In this document: positions 43,804 through 52,208 of the stretch, piece by piece
Numbering within the stretch: the first letter of the stretch is position 1
How the letters are laid out: every line of letters begins with the position of its first letter
NCBI RefSeq assembly: GCF_018760735.1
Contig: NZ_JAHHZN010000019.1
Coordinates: 1 to 64,000 of the forward strand
Direction of reading: 5' to 3'
Length of the DNA: 64,000 bases
Source: Hymenobacter piscis
GTDB taxonomy: Bacteria > Bacteroidota > Bacteroidia > Cytophagales > Hymenobacteraceae
The notes under the pieces: model-generated
The model's input: only the letters and a program-made list of their open reading frames with translations
What the model was told of the DNA's origin: nothing
The model's database searches: none
Made by a program: the position numbers and the translations under genes

Positions 43804-44505
43804 CTAGCTCTGGCCGTAGTAGGAATGCGCACCGTGCTTGCGCTCGTAGTGCTTCTGAACCAGGGCTTCTTTCAGACGGGGCACGTCGGGGCGGAGGGTA
43901 CAGCTGAGATAGGCCATGCGGGCTACTTCTTCCAGCACGGCGCTGTGGTACACGGCTTTTTCCACGGTTTTGCCCCAGGTGAAGGGCGCGTGGTTGCTGA
44001 GCAGTACCATCTGCACTTCCTGGGGCGAGAGCCCGCGGCGCTCAAACTCGTGGATGATTTGCCAGCCGGTCTGGTGCTCGTAGTCGCCGGCAATCATCTG
44101 GTCGTCCATGGGCGGAGCGCAGGGAATGTCCACCGTGAGGTGGTCGGCGTGGGTGGTGCCCAGAATGGGGATATCCAGCTGGGCCTGGGCCCAGGCCGTG
44201 GCGTAGGTGCTGTGCGTGTGCACAATGCCGCCGATATGCTCCCAGTGGCCGTAGAGTACGGCGTGGGTTTTGGTATCCGACGACGGCCGCTTCTCTCCTT
44301 CTACCACGTTATTCTGAAAGTCCACCACCACCATGTCCTCGGGCCGGAGCGTGGCGTAGGGTATGCCGCTGGGCTTGATGGCAAACACCCCCCGCGCCCG
44401 GTCCACCACGCTGGCGTTGCCGAAGGTGAAGAGTACCAGCCCCAGGGCCGGCAGCTGCATATTGGCCTCGTAGCAGGCCTGTTTCAACTCCTGGTACTGG
44501 CTCAT
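43804..44505 (-). CDS. araD: L-ribulose-5-phosphate 4-epimerase
   Basis: A 233-residue class-II-aldolase-fold enzyme that converts L-ribulose 5-phosphate to D-xylulose 5-phosphate. Visible features: FTFGNASVVDR (phosphate-binding region), KPSGIPYATLRPEDMVVVDF, and the zinc-binding histidines in GGIVHTHSTYATAWAQ and the following TTHADHL, plus a later HHAPFTWG-like NHAPFTWGKTVEKAV. Its ATG overlaps the araB stop by four bases (ATGA), so the two are coupled. Confidence 0.95.
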   Translation of the reverse strand: MSQYQELKQACYEANMQLPALGLVLFTFGNASVVDRARGVFAIKPSGIPYATLRPEDMVVVDFQNNVVEGEKRPSSDTKTHAVLYGHWEHIGGIVHTHSTYATAWAQAQLDIPILGTTHADHLTVDIPCAPPMDDQMIAGDYEHQTGWQIIHEFERRGLSPQEVQMVLLSNHAPFTWGKTVEKAVYHSAVLEEVARMAYLSCTLRPDVPRLKEALVQKHYERKHGAHSYYGQS

Positions 44506-46220
44506 GCGTGGGCGGCGGTTTCGGGTTCGGATTCTACTTCAACCGGAGCGGTGGCCTGCTCCACAAACTGCCCGAAGGTCTGGTACTGCTCGTAGCGGCG
44601 CTGGTAGTCGGCCACGCGGGCCGGGTTGGGCTGGTAGGTTTGGGCGAAGCCGTTACCCATGGCCCGCTGGGCCGCCTCCACGCTGGGGTGAATACCGGCG
44701 GCCACGGCTGCGTACATAGCCGAGCCCAGGGCCGGCGCCTGGTCCGATTCAGCCACTTTGATGGGACGGTTGAGCACGTCGGCCAGGGTCTGCATCAGGA
44801 AGCCCGATTTCTTGGCCACCCCGCCCAGCCCGATAACCTGCTGGATGGGAATGCCTTCCTGCTCGAAGCGCTCCACAATCAGGCGCGAGCCGTAGCAGAT
44901 GGACTCCACCAGGGCCCGGAAAATCTGCGGGGCGTCGGTGCCCATCGTGAGGTTCATGAGGGCACCTTTCAGGGCCTGGTTGGCGTCGGGGGTGCGGCGG
45001 CCGTTCACCCAGTCCAGGGCCAGCACCTGCGAGTCGTCGGGATGCACGGCGGCGGCGGCCCGGTTCAGCTCGGCCATCATCTTGTCGCTCAGCTCCTCGC
45101 GCAGCGCCTGCTGCTGTTCCGGCGTCAGCAGGGCCGACTGCGGCAGCAAGGTGCGCAGCGGCCACTCCAGCACGCCCCGGAACCAGGCCAGCAAATCGCC
45201 CACGGCCGATTGGCCGGCTTCCAGACCCAGCATACCGGGAATTACGGAGCCATCTACCTGCCCGCAGATGCCGGGCACCAGCTTCCCTCCTACTTCGTGC
45301 ATGGGTGCCACCACAATGTCGCAGGTGCTGGTGCCCATCACCTTTACCATCGAGTAGGCCTCGATTTCGCCCGCCACGGCCCCGGCGTGGGCATCGAAGG
45401 AGCCCACGGCTACCACCGTGTCGGTGGTCAGGCCCAAGCGTTGGGCCCACTCCTCGGAGAGGTGGCCGGCTACTTCGTCGGCGGTGTAGGTTTGCTCGAA
45501 CAGCCGCTCGCGCAGGCCGCCCAGCCGGGGCTCCAGCAGGGTCAGGAACTCCTCGGAAGGCAGGCCGCCCCAGCTTTCGTGCCACATGGCCTTGTGGCCG
45601 GCAGCACAGCGGCTGCGCTTGCAGGTTTTCAACTCGCCGCCGGTGAGCAGCAGCGTGAGCCAGTCGCAGTGCTCCATCCAGGAGTAGGCGGCGCGGGCCA
45701 CGGCCTCGTCCTCGCGCACCACGTGCATAATCTTGGCCCAGAACCACTCCGAGGAGTAGATGCCGCCCGAAAAGCGGGTGTAGTCCTCGCCGCCCCAGGT
45801 GCGGGCCTTATGGTTGATTTCGGCGGCCTCGGCCAGGGCCGTGTGGTCCTTCCAGAGCACGAACATGGCGTTCGGGTTCTCGGCAAACTCGGGCAGTAGG
45901 GCCAGGGCCACGCCCTGCTCGTTCACGGGCCCGGGCGTCGAGCCAGTGGTGTCCACGGCCAGACCCTTAATCTGGGCGGCTGGCACATGCTGGGCCACCC
46001 GGCGCACGGTGGCTTCCAGGCCCTCGATGTGGTCGAGGGGGTGCTGGCGGAACTGGTTGCGGGCGGCGTTGCAGTAGCGCTTCGTTTTCCAGCGGGCGTA
46101 CGGGTGCACCGCCTGGGCTACTTCCTGGCCGGTATGGGCACTGACCAGCACGGCCCGCACGGAGTCGGAGCCGTAGTCGATGCCGATAACGTAGGCGTCA
46201 GAGGGGGTATGATTTTCCAC
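44502..46220 (-). CDS. araB: Ribulokinase
   Basis: A FGGY-family kinase that phosphorylates L-ribulose. GTG 46220 gives 572 residues starting VENHTPSDAYVIGIDYGSDSVR; a longer frame to 46289 has no family match before that point. Motifs include GIDYGSDSVRAVLV (phosphate 1), LAVDTTGSTPGPV, VAVGSFDAHAGAVAGEI, and the C-terminal FGGY region VIGLGGVAKKSGFLMQTLAD. E. coli AraB is 566 residues. The stop overlaps the araD start. The gene follows the mutarotase by 87 bases, and all three are probably expressed from the operator-bearing promoter at 47670. Confidence 0.95.
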   Translation of the reverse strand: MENHTPSDAYVIGIDYGSDSVRAVLVSAHTGQEVAQAVHPYARWKTKRYCNAARNQFRQHPLDHIEGLEATVRRVAQHVPAAQIKGLAVDTTGSTPGPVNEQGVALALLPEFAENPNAMFVLWKDHTALAEAAEINHKARTWGGEDYTRFSGGIYSSEWFWAKIMHVVREDEAVARAAYSWMEHCDWLTLLLTGGELKTCKRSRCAAGHKAMWHESWGGLPSEEFLTLLEPRLGGLRERLFEQTYTADEVAGHLSEEWAQRLGLTTDTVVAVGSFDAHAGAVAGEIEAYSMVKVMGTSTCDIVVAPMHEVGGKLVPGICGQVDGSVIPGMLGLEAGQSAVGDLLAWFRGVLEWPLRTLLPQSALLTPEQQQALREELSDKMMAELNRAAAAVHPDDSQVLALDWVNGRRTPDANQALKGALMNLTMGTDAPQIFRALVESICYGSRLIVERFEQEGIPIQQVIGLGGVAKKSGFLMQTLADVLNRPIKVAESDQAPALGSAMYAAVAAGIHPSVEAAQRAMGNGFAQTYQPNPARVADYQRRYEQYQTFGQFVEQATAPVEVESEPETAAHA

Positions 46221-46307
46221 GGGATAAGGACTTAAAATGGGAACAACGGCCGCCGATGGCCGGTCAGTAGCAGCGGCGCGGCCGACCAAAGCCGTTGCGC
46301 TTCTCCC

Positions 46308-47504
46308 CTACCTGCGCACGCCAAAGCGGTAGGTCGTCGTGGAGTGCAGGGTCTGGCCGGGCCGGAGCACTGTGCTCGGGAAGTTGGCCTGGTTGGGTGA
46401 GTCGGGAAAGTGCTGGGTTTCGAGGCAGAAACCGGCGTGCTTACCGTAGCGGACGCCGCTTTTGCCCGTCAGGGTGCCGTCGAGGAAGTTGCCGGTGTAG
46501 AACTGCACGCCGGGCTCGGTGGTGGTTACTTCCAGGGTGCGGCCCGAGGTGGGCTCAAACACGGTGGCGGCCAGGTGGGAGCCGGTTTCGTTGTTGAGCA
46601 CCCAGTTGTGGTCGTAGCCGCCGGGCACCTGGGCAATCCGCTCTCCGATGGCGTGGGGCCCGCGGAAATCGAAGGGCGTTCCCTGCACCGGGCGCAGCTC
46701 CCCGGTCGGAATCAGGCCGTCGTCCACCACGGTGTAGCGCTCGGCCGGAATGGTTACCACGTGGGCCAGCACGTCGGGCTGCTGCCCCAGGGCCAGATTA
46801 AAGTAGGCGTGGTTGGTGAGATTGACGGGCGTGGCCTGGTCGGTGGTAGCGGAGTAGTCGATTTTAAGGGCGTCATCGGCCGTGAGCGTGTACACCACCG
46901 TCACTTGCAGGTTGCCGGGGTAGCCTTCCTCCCCGTCTTTGCTCAGGTAGGTCATCGTGAGGGTCTGGCCTTCGGCCGAAGTGCCGGGCACGGCCTCCCA
47001 CAGCACTTTATCAAAGCCCATTTTACCGCCGTGCAGGGAGTTGGGCCCGTTGTTCTGGGCCAGCTTGTACTCCTGCCCCTCGAGGCTGAACCGACCCTTG
47101 GCAATGCGGTTGCCGTAGCGCCCAATCAAAGCTCCGAAGTAGGGATTGGCCTTCCGGAACTCCGGGCTCTGGTAGCCGCTCACGTTATCGAAGCCCAGTA
47201 CTACGTCGCCGAGCTGGCCGGTTTTATCGGGCACGAGCAGGCTGGTGAGCGTGCCGCCGTAGGTGCTGATGGTGGCCTTCAGGCCGTGGGCATTGGCGAG
47301 GGTATGGAGCTGAACGGCGGCGCCGTCAGAAGTCTGGCCGAATGAAGCGGCGGGCATGGTTTGGGTGGAGTCAGTCATGGAGGCGACAGCGCCGGGCGTC
47401 TGGTCAGCGGAGGAAGATGGGGAGTTGCAGCCTACCAGCAGCAGCCAGCCGGCCAGGCCGGCCGCATTCCGGAACCAGAATCGGGGGCGGGAGAAATCTG
47501 TCAT
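46308..47504 (-). CDS. galM: Aldose 1-epimerase (mutarotase), lipoprotein
   Basis: A 398-residue protein with a lipoprotein signal (AGWLLLVGCNSPSSS) and the GalM beta-sandwich: NRIAKGRFSLEGQEYKLAQN, NGPNSLHGGKMGFDKVLWE, the catalytic His in NLTNHAYFNLA and the catalytic Glu in TTEPGVQFYTGNFLDG. It interconverts alpha and beta anomers of free sugars; here it probably works in the periplasm on arabinose released by the glycosidases before uptake. First gene of the unit that continues with araB and araD; an operator is 165-185 bases upstream. Confidence 0.92.
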   Translation of the reverse strand: MTDFSRPRFWFRNAAGLAGWLLLVGCNSPSSSADQTPGAVASMTDSTQTMPAASFGQTSDGAAVQLHTLANAHGLKATISTYGGTLTSLLVPDKTGQLGDVVLGFDNVSGYQSPEFRKANPYFGALIGRYGNRIAKGRFSLEGQEYKLAQNNGPNSLHGGKMGFDKVLWEAVPGTSAEGQTLTMTYLSKDGEEGYPGNLQVTVVYTLTADDALKIDYSATTDQATPVNLTNHAYFNLALGQQPDVLAHVVTIPAERYTVVDDGLIPTGELRPVQGTPFDFRGPHAIGERIAQVPGGYDHNWVLNNETGSHLAATVFEPTSGRTLEVTTTEPGVQFYTGNFLDGTLTGKSGVRYGKHAGFCLETQHFPDSPNQANFPSTVLRPGQTLHSTTTYRFGVRR

Positions 47505-47668
47505 GAACCGGGATTGGGGGAATTGGGCGGAAGAAGCTGGAGGGCGCAGCCCCGTTTGCGGGCGTAAGTACGCACTTCAGCGTTGGGTTTGCAGGCGCGG
47601 CGGAGGGCGGGGCGGGGCCCTGCGCAAAGACGACTACGCGGTGTCGAAAGTAAAAAAAGCTTTTCAAT

Positions 47669-47688
47669 TTACACAATCGTTTGTGTTT
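47669..47688. promoter_or_regulatory. Operator before galM-araB-araD
   Basis: TTACACAATCGTTTGTGTTT has an exact ACACAATCGTTTGTGT core at 47671-47686, about 165 bases before the mutarotase ATG on the minus strand. The gap from 47505 to 47750 holds no gene. Confidence 0.75.
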
Positions 47689-47750
47689 CATGCGCGCAAA
47701 AAAGCGTCGGAGAAGGACCAGAAAACCTCTCTCCTACGGCTCCTGACCCT

Positions 47751-49448
47751 TTAGATCACACTGATTTTTTGTGTAAATACTCCCTCCGGCCGCTGCACCC
47801 GCACCAGATATACCCCCGGCAGCAGGGCGACTTCTACCGTGAGCACCGGCCGCGCCGGAAATTGGCCCTGGTACACGCGCCGGCCCCGCAAATCATACAC
47901 CTCCACCCGGGTGGCCCCGGCCGTTGGCAATGCCCCGAGCTCCACCGTGAATCCGCTGCGGCTGGCCGGCACCGGGTACACCCGCACGCCGGCCAGCGGC
48001 CGGGCGGCCGAGGCGGCCAGCACCGCGTTGCCGCCCAGCACCCACCGCTGACAGGGGCAGCCGTTGTAATCGAACAGGCCAAGCTGCCGGCCCGGCGCGG
48101 TGGAGGCGACGGGCACATCCACCACCCGGTTGCCAAACGACGATGCCAGCACCAAAGTGCCATCGTTGGCCCGGTCGACGACGAAGCGCTGGCAGTTCAG
48201 CCGCACGTAGGGGTCGAGCTGGAGCAGGGCGCCGTTGTCGGGGGAGCAGCCGGCCACCGAGGCGGTGAGGCCGCCCACGGCGCTGGTTAGGCGGTATTCG
48301 CCGTCGCCGAGGGCGGCAAAGTCCCAGCGCTGGCAGTCGAGGCCGGTGGGCGTGGCCTGGGCAATGGCCTGGCCCGCCGCGCCAGTGCAGCCCCGGGCTT
48401 CCCACACCAGCTTGCTGTTCTGATTCCGGATTTCATAGCGCCCGGACGTCACCCAGTCGCGGCTGACCACGGGCCAGGCGGCGGCATCCCAGGTGAGGCG
48501 GGTCAGGCCCAGCTTCGGCGCGCCGTTGTCGTCGCCGTCGTAGTAGTGGTGCGAGAAGTAAGTGGTGCCGTTTTCCTCGTAAGTGCCCGCGTGGCCGGGC
48601 CCCACGTAGCGGCCCGACACGTTGAGTACCAGTGTACCGCCCCCGTTGTTGAGGCTCACGCCGTTCTGATCCAGGTACGGACCGGTGGGCGAAGTAGAGC
48701 GGCCCACCATGATGTAGTAGGTGCTGTTGACGCCGCGGCAGCAGGACCCGCGGTTGAAAAACATATAGTAATATCCCCCATGCTTGGTCAGGTAGGCGGC
48801 CTCGGGGTCGTTGCTGACGACGGCCGCCTGGTTACCGGCGTTGAGCACCTTACCGGTGGTGGCGCTCAACTGGGTGATGCGGATGCCGCCGAAAAACGAC
48901 CCGTAACTAAGCCACACTTCATCATTGGTATCCCGGAAAATGGCCGGGTCGATGGCGTTCACGTTGCTGCCGCTGTTGGTCGAAATAACCTCACCCTCAT
49001 CCACCCAGTTGTAGTTGGGGCTGCTCGGGTCGAGGGTGACGTTGGTGGCCAGCCCAATGGCCGATACGTTGGAGCCGAACGTGGAGCAGGAGTAGTACAG
49101 GTAGTACTTGCCGTTCATAAATACACACTCCGGAGCCCAGAAATTCCCCTGGAACCCGGGCACTTTGGGGTTAATCCAGGCGGGGTAGCCGTTGTTGACG
49201 AACACTGGCCGCGGCCCCGGCTGCCAGTTGATCAAATCAGTGGAATACAGGCTGCCGACGCCCTGGCCGGTGGTAAATACCCAGTACTTGTTACCATCCT
49301 TCACGATAGTAGACGGGTCGTGGGCGCCCAGCACGCCCTGGAGAGCGTGGGCCCGGGGCGTCAGGCCGCCCAGCAGCACCAACACCAGCAGCAACCGGCC
49401 GATAACCCGGCCGGGGCGACGAATAAGCTCGGGGAAATACGTCATCAT
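47751..49448 (-). CDS. GH43 arabinanase with ricin-type lectin and T9SS tail (paralogue 2)
   Basis: A 565-residue secreted protein (signal LLLVLVLLGGLTPRAHA) with the same three-domain build as the protein at 38481: GH43 endo-arabinanase propeller (GAHDPSTIVKDGNKYWVF, GNFWAPECVFMNGKYYLYYS, NAIDPAIFRDTNDEVWLS, FFNRGSCCRGVNSTYYI, GPGHAGTYEE), a ricin-type trefoil (GLDCQRWDF, CPCQRWVL) and a C-terminal type IX sorting domain ending GVYLVRVQRPEGVFTQKI. The two are clearly paralogous and diverged most in the lectin. Located 44 bases after a GH43 lipoprotein gene, so in the SusCD-side transcript. Confidence 0.9.
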   Translation of the reverse strand: MMTYFPELIRRPGRVIGRLLLVLVLLGGLTPRAHALQGVLGAHDPSTIVKDGNKYWVFTTGQGVGSLYSTDLINWQPGPRPVFVNNGYPAWINPKVPGFQGNFWAPECVFMNGKYYLYYSCSTFGSNVSAIGLATNVTLDPSSPNYNWVDEGEVISTNSGSNVNAIDPAIFRDTNDEVWLSYGSFFGGIRITQLSATTGKVLNAGNQAAVVSNDPEAAYLTKHGGYYYMFFNRGSCCRGVNSTYYIMVGRSTSPTGPYLDQNGVSLNNGGGTLVLNVSGRYVGPGHAGTYEENGTTYFSHHYYDGDDNGAPKLGLTRLTWDAAAWPVVSRDWVTSGRYEIRNQNSKLVWEARGCTGAAGQAIAQATPTGLDCQRWDFAALGDGEYRLTSAVGGLTASVAGCSPDNGALLQLDPYVRLNCQRFVVDRANDGTLVLASSFGNRVVDVPVASTAPGRQLGLFDYNGCPCQRWVLGGNAVLAASAARPLAGVRVYPVPASRSGFTVELGALPTAGATRVEVYDLRGRRVYQGQFPARPVLTVEVALLPGVYLVRVQRPEGVFTQKISVI

Positions 49449-49492
49449 CAGAGTAGAAATTCGGGTGGACCCTCCCGGAGGGGCAGTAGGGT

Positions 49493-50569
49493 TTATTCCC
49501 CGCCGGGTTTGGCGAGAGGCGTGTTAATGGCCACCGGCACCCCAAAGTTGGGAGTTCCATCGGTGTTCCAGCTGAATTGCTGCATGCGCGGGTTGCGCCG
49601 CTCTACGCAGCCTTCGTTGGGGTTGGAGTTGGCGTGGTACAGCAGCCAGTTTTCCTGCCCATCGCGGGAGGTGAAAAAGGAGTTGTGGCCGGTGGCGTAG
49701 GCCCGGTTGGCCGGGCTGGGCGAGAATACCGGCTGGGTCGATTTCGTCCAGGACGCGGGCAGCATGGGGTCGGCGGTGCTGCCGGCCGTGAGCATGCCCA
49801 GCGAGTACTGGTCGGTGCCGCAGAAGCTGGCCGAGTACACCAGGAAGGTTTTGTTGCCGTGCTTCAGAATTTCCGGGCCCTCGTTTACGTAGGGCGGGCC
49901 CACCAGCTCCCAGCTGAACTCGGGGTGCGAGAGCTCCACCCGCGGCCCGGCCAGGGTCCAGGGGTTGCTCATCTCGGAGATGTAGAGCCTCTGAATGGCA
50001 TCCTGCCCGTTGTGGCCCGACCAGATGAAGTAGCGCCGGTTGTTCTGCTCCAGGACCGTCCCGTCGATGGCCCAGAAATCGGCCGTGGGGCTGAAGATGC
50101 GGCCTTTATCCACCCAGGTGCCGGTGGTGGGGTCGGCGCTGGCGTTTTCCAGCACCCAGGTCCGCTGCAGGCCCAGGTTGGGGCCCGCCGGCCCGGCCGA
50201 GTAGTAGATATACCATTTGCCATCCAGAAAGTACAGCTCCGGGGCCCAGAGGTTGCCCGCGGCGTTGCCGCTGGCCGGCGCCTTCCAGACAACCTGACTG
50301 GCGGCCACGTTCAGCTCCGACATTTTCGCCGTTTTCCAGATGCTCAGCCGGTCGTTGAGCGTGTGCATGTAGTAGTAAAACCCGTCCTTCTGGTACACCC
50401 ACGGGTCGGGCCCGGAGCTGAGCAGCGGGTTCTGGAAGGTGGGGGCCGTGGGGGTGGGCGTCAGCACCGGCGGAATGAAGGGCGCGGGCCGGGTTTTCTG
50501 GCAGGCCGCGCCGCCCAGCGTCAGCACCCCGATTAGGATCGGGTAGAGCAAACGGGAAACGAGGTTCAT
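49493..50569 (-). CDS. GH43 exo-arabinofuranosidase-like lipoprotein
   Basis: A 358-residue protein with a lipoprotein signal (LTLGGAACQKTRP) and a GH43 propeller: SGPDPWVYQKDGFYYYMHT with the base Asp, GNLWAPELYFLDGKWYIYYS, FWAIDGTVLEQNNRRYFIW with the second Asp, and VNEGPEILKHGNKTFLVYS with the acid Glu. The PELYFLDGKWYIYY and YSASFCGTDQYSLGML patterns resemble GH43 subfamily 26 exo-alpha-1,5-arabinofuranosidases. Probably surface- or periplasm-anchored, trimming arabinan pieces bound by SusD. A terminator separates it from susD, but read-through is possible because no new operator is seen. Confidence 0.85.
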   Translation of the reverse strand: MNLVSRLLYPILIGVLTLGGAACQKTRPAPFIPPVLTPTPTAPTFQNPLLSSGPDPWVYQKDGFYYYMHTLNDRLSIWKTAKMSELNVAASQVVWKAPASGNAAGNLWAPELYFLDGKWYIYYSAGPAGPNLGLQRTWVLENASADPTTGTWVDKGRIFSPTADFWAIDGTVLEQNNRRYFIWSGHNGQDAIQRLYISEMSNPWTLAGPRVELSHPEFSWELVGPPYVNEGPEILKHGNKTFLVYSASFCGTDQYSLGMLTAGSTADPMLPASWTKSTQPVFSPSPANRAYATGHNSFFTSRDGQENWLLYHANSNPNEGCVERRNPRMQQFSWNTDGTPNFGVPVAINTPLAKPGGE

Positions 50570-50600
50570 CAGCAGGGAAATTTTCGCGGGAGAAGCACTA

Positions 50601-50637
50601 AAGCCCGAAAATCAGGCGACCTGACTTCCGGGCTTTT
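50601..50637 (-). terminator. Terminator after susD
   Basis: On the minus strand AAAAGCCCGGAAGTCAGG pairs with CCTGATTTTCGGGCTTT around TCGC; it begins 12 bases after the SusD stop. Such hairpins between susCD and the enzyme genes commonly lower, rather than abolish, downstream expression. Confidence 0.75.
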
Positions 50638-50648
50638 CGGCGGGCGGC

Positions 50649-52163
50649 TTAGTAGCCGGGATTCTGCACCAGGCGCCGGTCAATGTCGATGTCGGTCTGC
50701 GGAATGGGCAGCAGCTTGTTGCGGGGCGCTACAAAGTTGTTGAAGTCCGCGTCGCGGGCTTTGAGCTCGTTCAGACCGGCGGGCGAGTCGAAGAGGCCGT
50801 AGCGGACCAGGTCGCCCCAGCGGCTGCCTTCCCCGGCCAGCTCCGTAATCCGCTCGTGGCGCAGCTGGGCGCGCAGGGCATCCTGACTCAGGCCGGTGGC
50901 CAGGGGCGTGAGCTGCACGCGGGCCCGCACCTGGTTGATGAGGGGCACGGCGGCGGCCGTCTGGCCCTGCTCGTTGAGGGCCTCGGCCTGCATCAGCAGC
51001 ACATCGGCGTAGCGAATCAGGCGAATATTGATGCCGGAGAAAAAGTCCTCGAAGTTGCGCGTCCGGTCGTTCTGGTACTTGCGCCACAGCAGGCGGCTGG
51101 GGTTGATGTTGAGGCTGTTGGGCCCTACGCCCACGAAGTTTTTGCCGTAGAGCACCGGCGTGCCCACGGCGCTGAACAAGGTGGCGTCGCGGCGCGGGTC
51201 CACGTCGCCGGCCAGGGTTTTGTCATCGAACTCCTCGAACAGCCAGCGGCGAACTTCCACGTCGGTAAAGCCCACGCCGGGAGGGCCGAAAAACTGCGCC
51301 CGCTCGTTACCCTCGGCGGCGCCCACGAAGTCCTGCCCGAAGGTTTTGTTTACGCCCGAAAACTGGATTTCGTAAATGGATTCGCTGTTGTTCTCATTAG
51401 ACTCGGTGAAGTTATCGGCGTAGTTGGCCACCAAGGAATACTGGCCCGAGCTGATGACTTCGGCAAACTGAGCCGAGGCGTCGGACCACTTACGCAGCTG
51501 CATGTACGCCTTGCCCATGAGAGCCGTGGCGGCCCCACGGGTGGCGCGGCCCTTGTTGGCGGCATCGTAGGAAAGCGGCAGGTCGACCTTGGCCTTTTCC
51601 AGGTCGCTGATAATCTGGGCGTATACCTGCTCCTGGGTCGCCTGCGGGGCGCGGGTATTGGCATCGGCCTGCTCCAGCACCAGCGGAATGTTGCCGAATA
51701 GCAGGCCCAGGTCGTAGTAGCATGAGGAGCGCAGGAACAGGGCCTCGGCCAGAATCTGCTTTTTCAGTGTTTCGTCCATGCTGATGCCCGGCACGTTGGC
51801 CAGCACCTGGTTGGCCCGGTACACCATGCGGTACAGGTCGTTCCACATAAAGGCCGAGCGCCCATCGGTAGTGCTCACCTGCCGGAACACCAGGTACTGG
51901 TTCAGGCCCGGGTCGGGCGTACTGGTGAACGATTCGTCGGTGCGGCCGGTGGTGGCAAAGTGCCAGTAGAGGCTGTAGGTCGAGAAAATCTGCTGGCTCG
52001 AGTACACAGCCAGCACGCCGCGGTTGGCGTCATCCTGGGTTTTCCAGAACTGGTTGCTGCTCGGCACGTTGGGGTTCACCTGGTCCAGCAGGTCCTTATC
52101 GCAGCCGGTGCTCAGTAGCAGCAGGGAGGCCAGGGCGGCGCGGGAAAATCGGGAAATAGTCAT
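50649..52163 (-). CDS. susD: SusD/RagB-family glycan-binding lipoprotein
   Basis: A 504-residue lipoprotein (signal ASLLLLSTGCDKDLLDQ). SusD features: NPNVPSSNQFWKTQDDANRG near the N-terminus, TPR-like helices (ILAEALFLRSSCYYDLGLLF; YAQIISDLEKAKVDLPLS; GAATALMGKAYMQLRKW), and the C-terminal blocks LRHERITELAGEGSRWGDL and LLPIPQTDIDID ending in NPGY. It caps the SusC transporter on the cell surface and binds the glycan, here presumably arabinan oligosaccharides. 45 bases after susC. Confidence 0.95.
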   Translation of the reverse strand: MTISRFSRAALASLLLLSTGCDKDLLDQVNPNVPSSNQFWKTQDDANRGVLAVYSSQQIFSTYSLYWHFATTGRTDESFTSTPDPGLNQYLVFRQVSTTDGRSAFMWNDLYRMVYRANQVLANVPGISMDETLKKQILAEALFLRSSCYYDLGLLFGNIPLVLEQADANTRAPQATQEQVYAQIISDLEKAKVDLPLSYDAANKGRATRGAATALMGKAYMQLRKWSDASAQFAEVISSGQYSLVANYADNFTESNENNSESIYEIQFSGVNKTFGQDFVGAAEGNERAQFFGPPGVGFTDVEVRRWLFEEFDDKTLAGDVDPRRDATLFSAVGTPVLYGKNFVGVGPNSLNINPSRLLWRKYQNDRTRNFEDFFSGINIRLIRYADVLLMQAEALNEQGQTAAAVPLINQVRARVQLTPLATGLSQDALRAQLRHERITELAGEGSRWGDLVRYGLFDSPAGLNELKARDADFNNFVAPRNKLLPIPQTDIDIDRRLVQNPGY

Positions 52164-52208
52164 GGGAATTGCGTCGAAAGAGGAGGAGGTACGGCGGCGG
52201 TGAAAGCG

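Noticed and set aside
47756..47776. Possible further operator (CACACTGATTTTTTGTGTAA)
   Set aside because: The left half and centre are degenerate, and it lies in the last codons of a GH43 gene, not before a gene.
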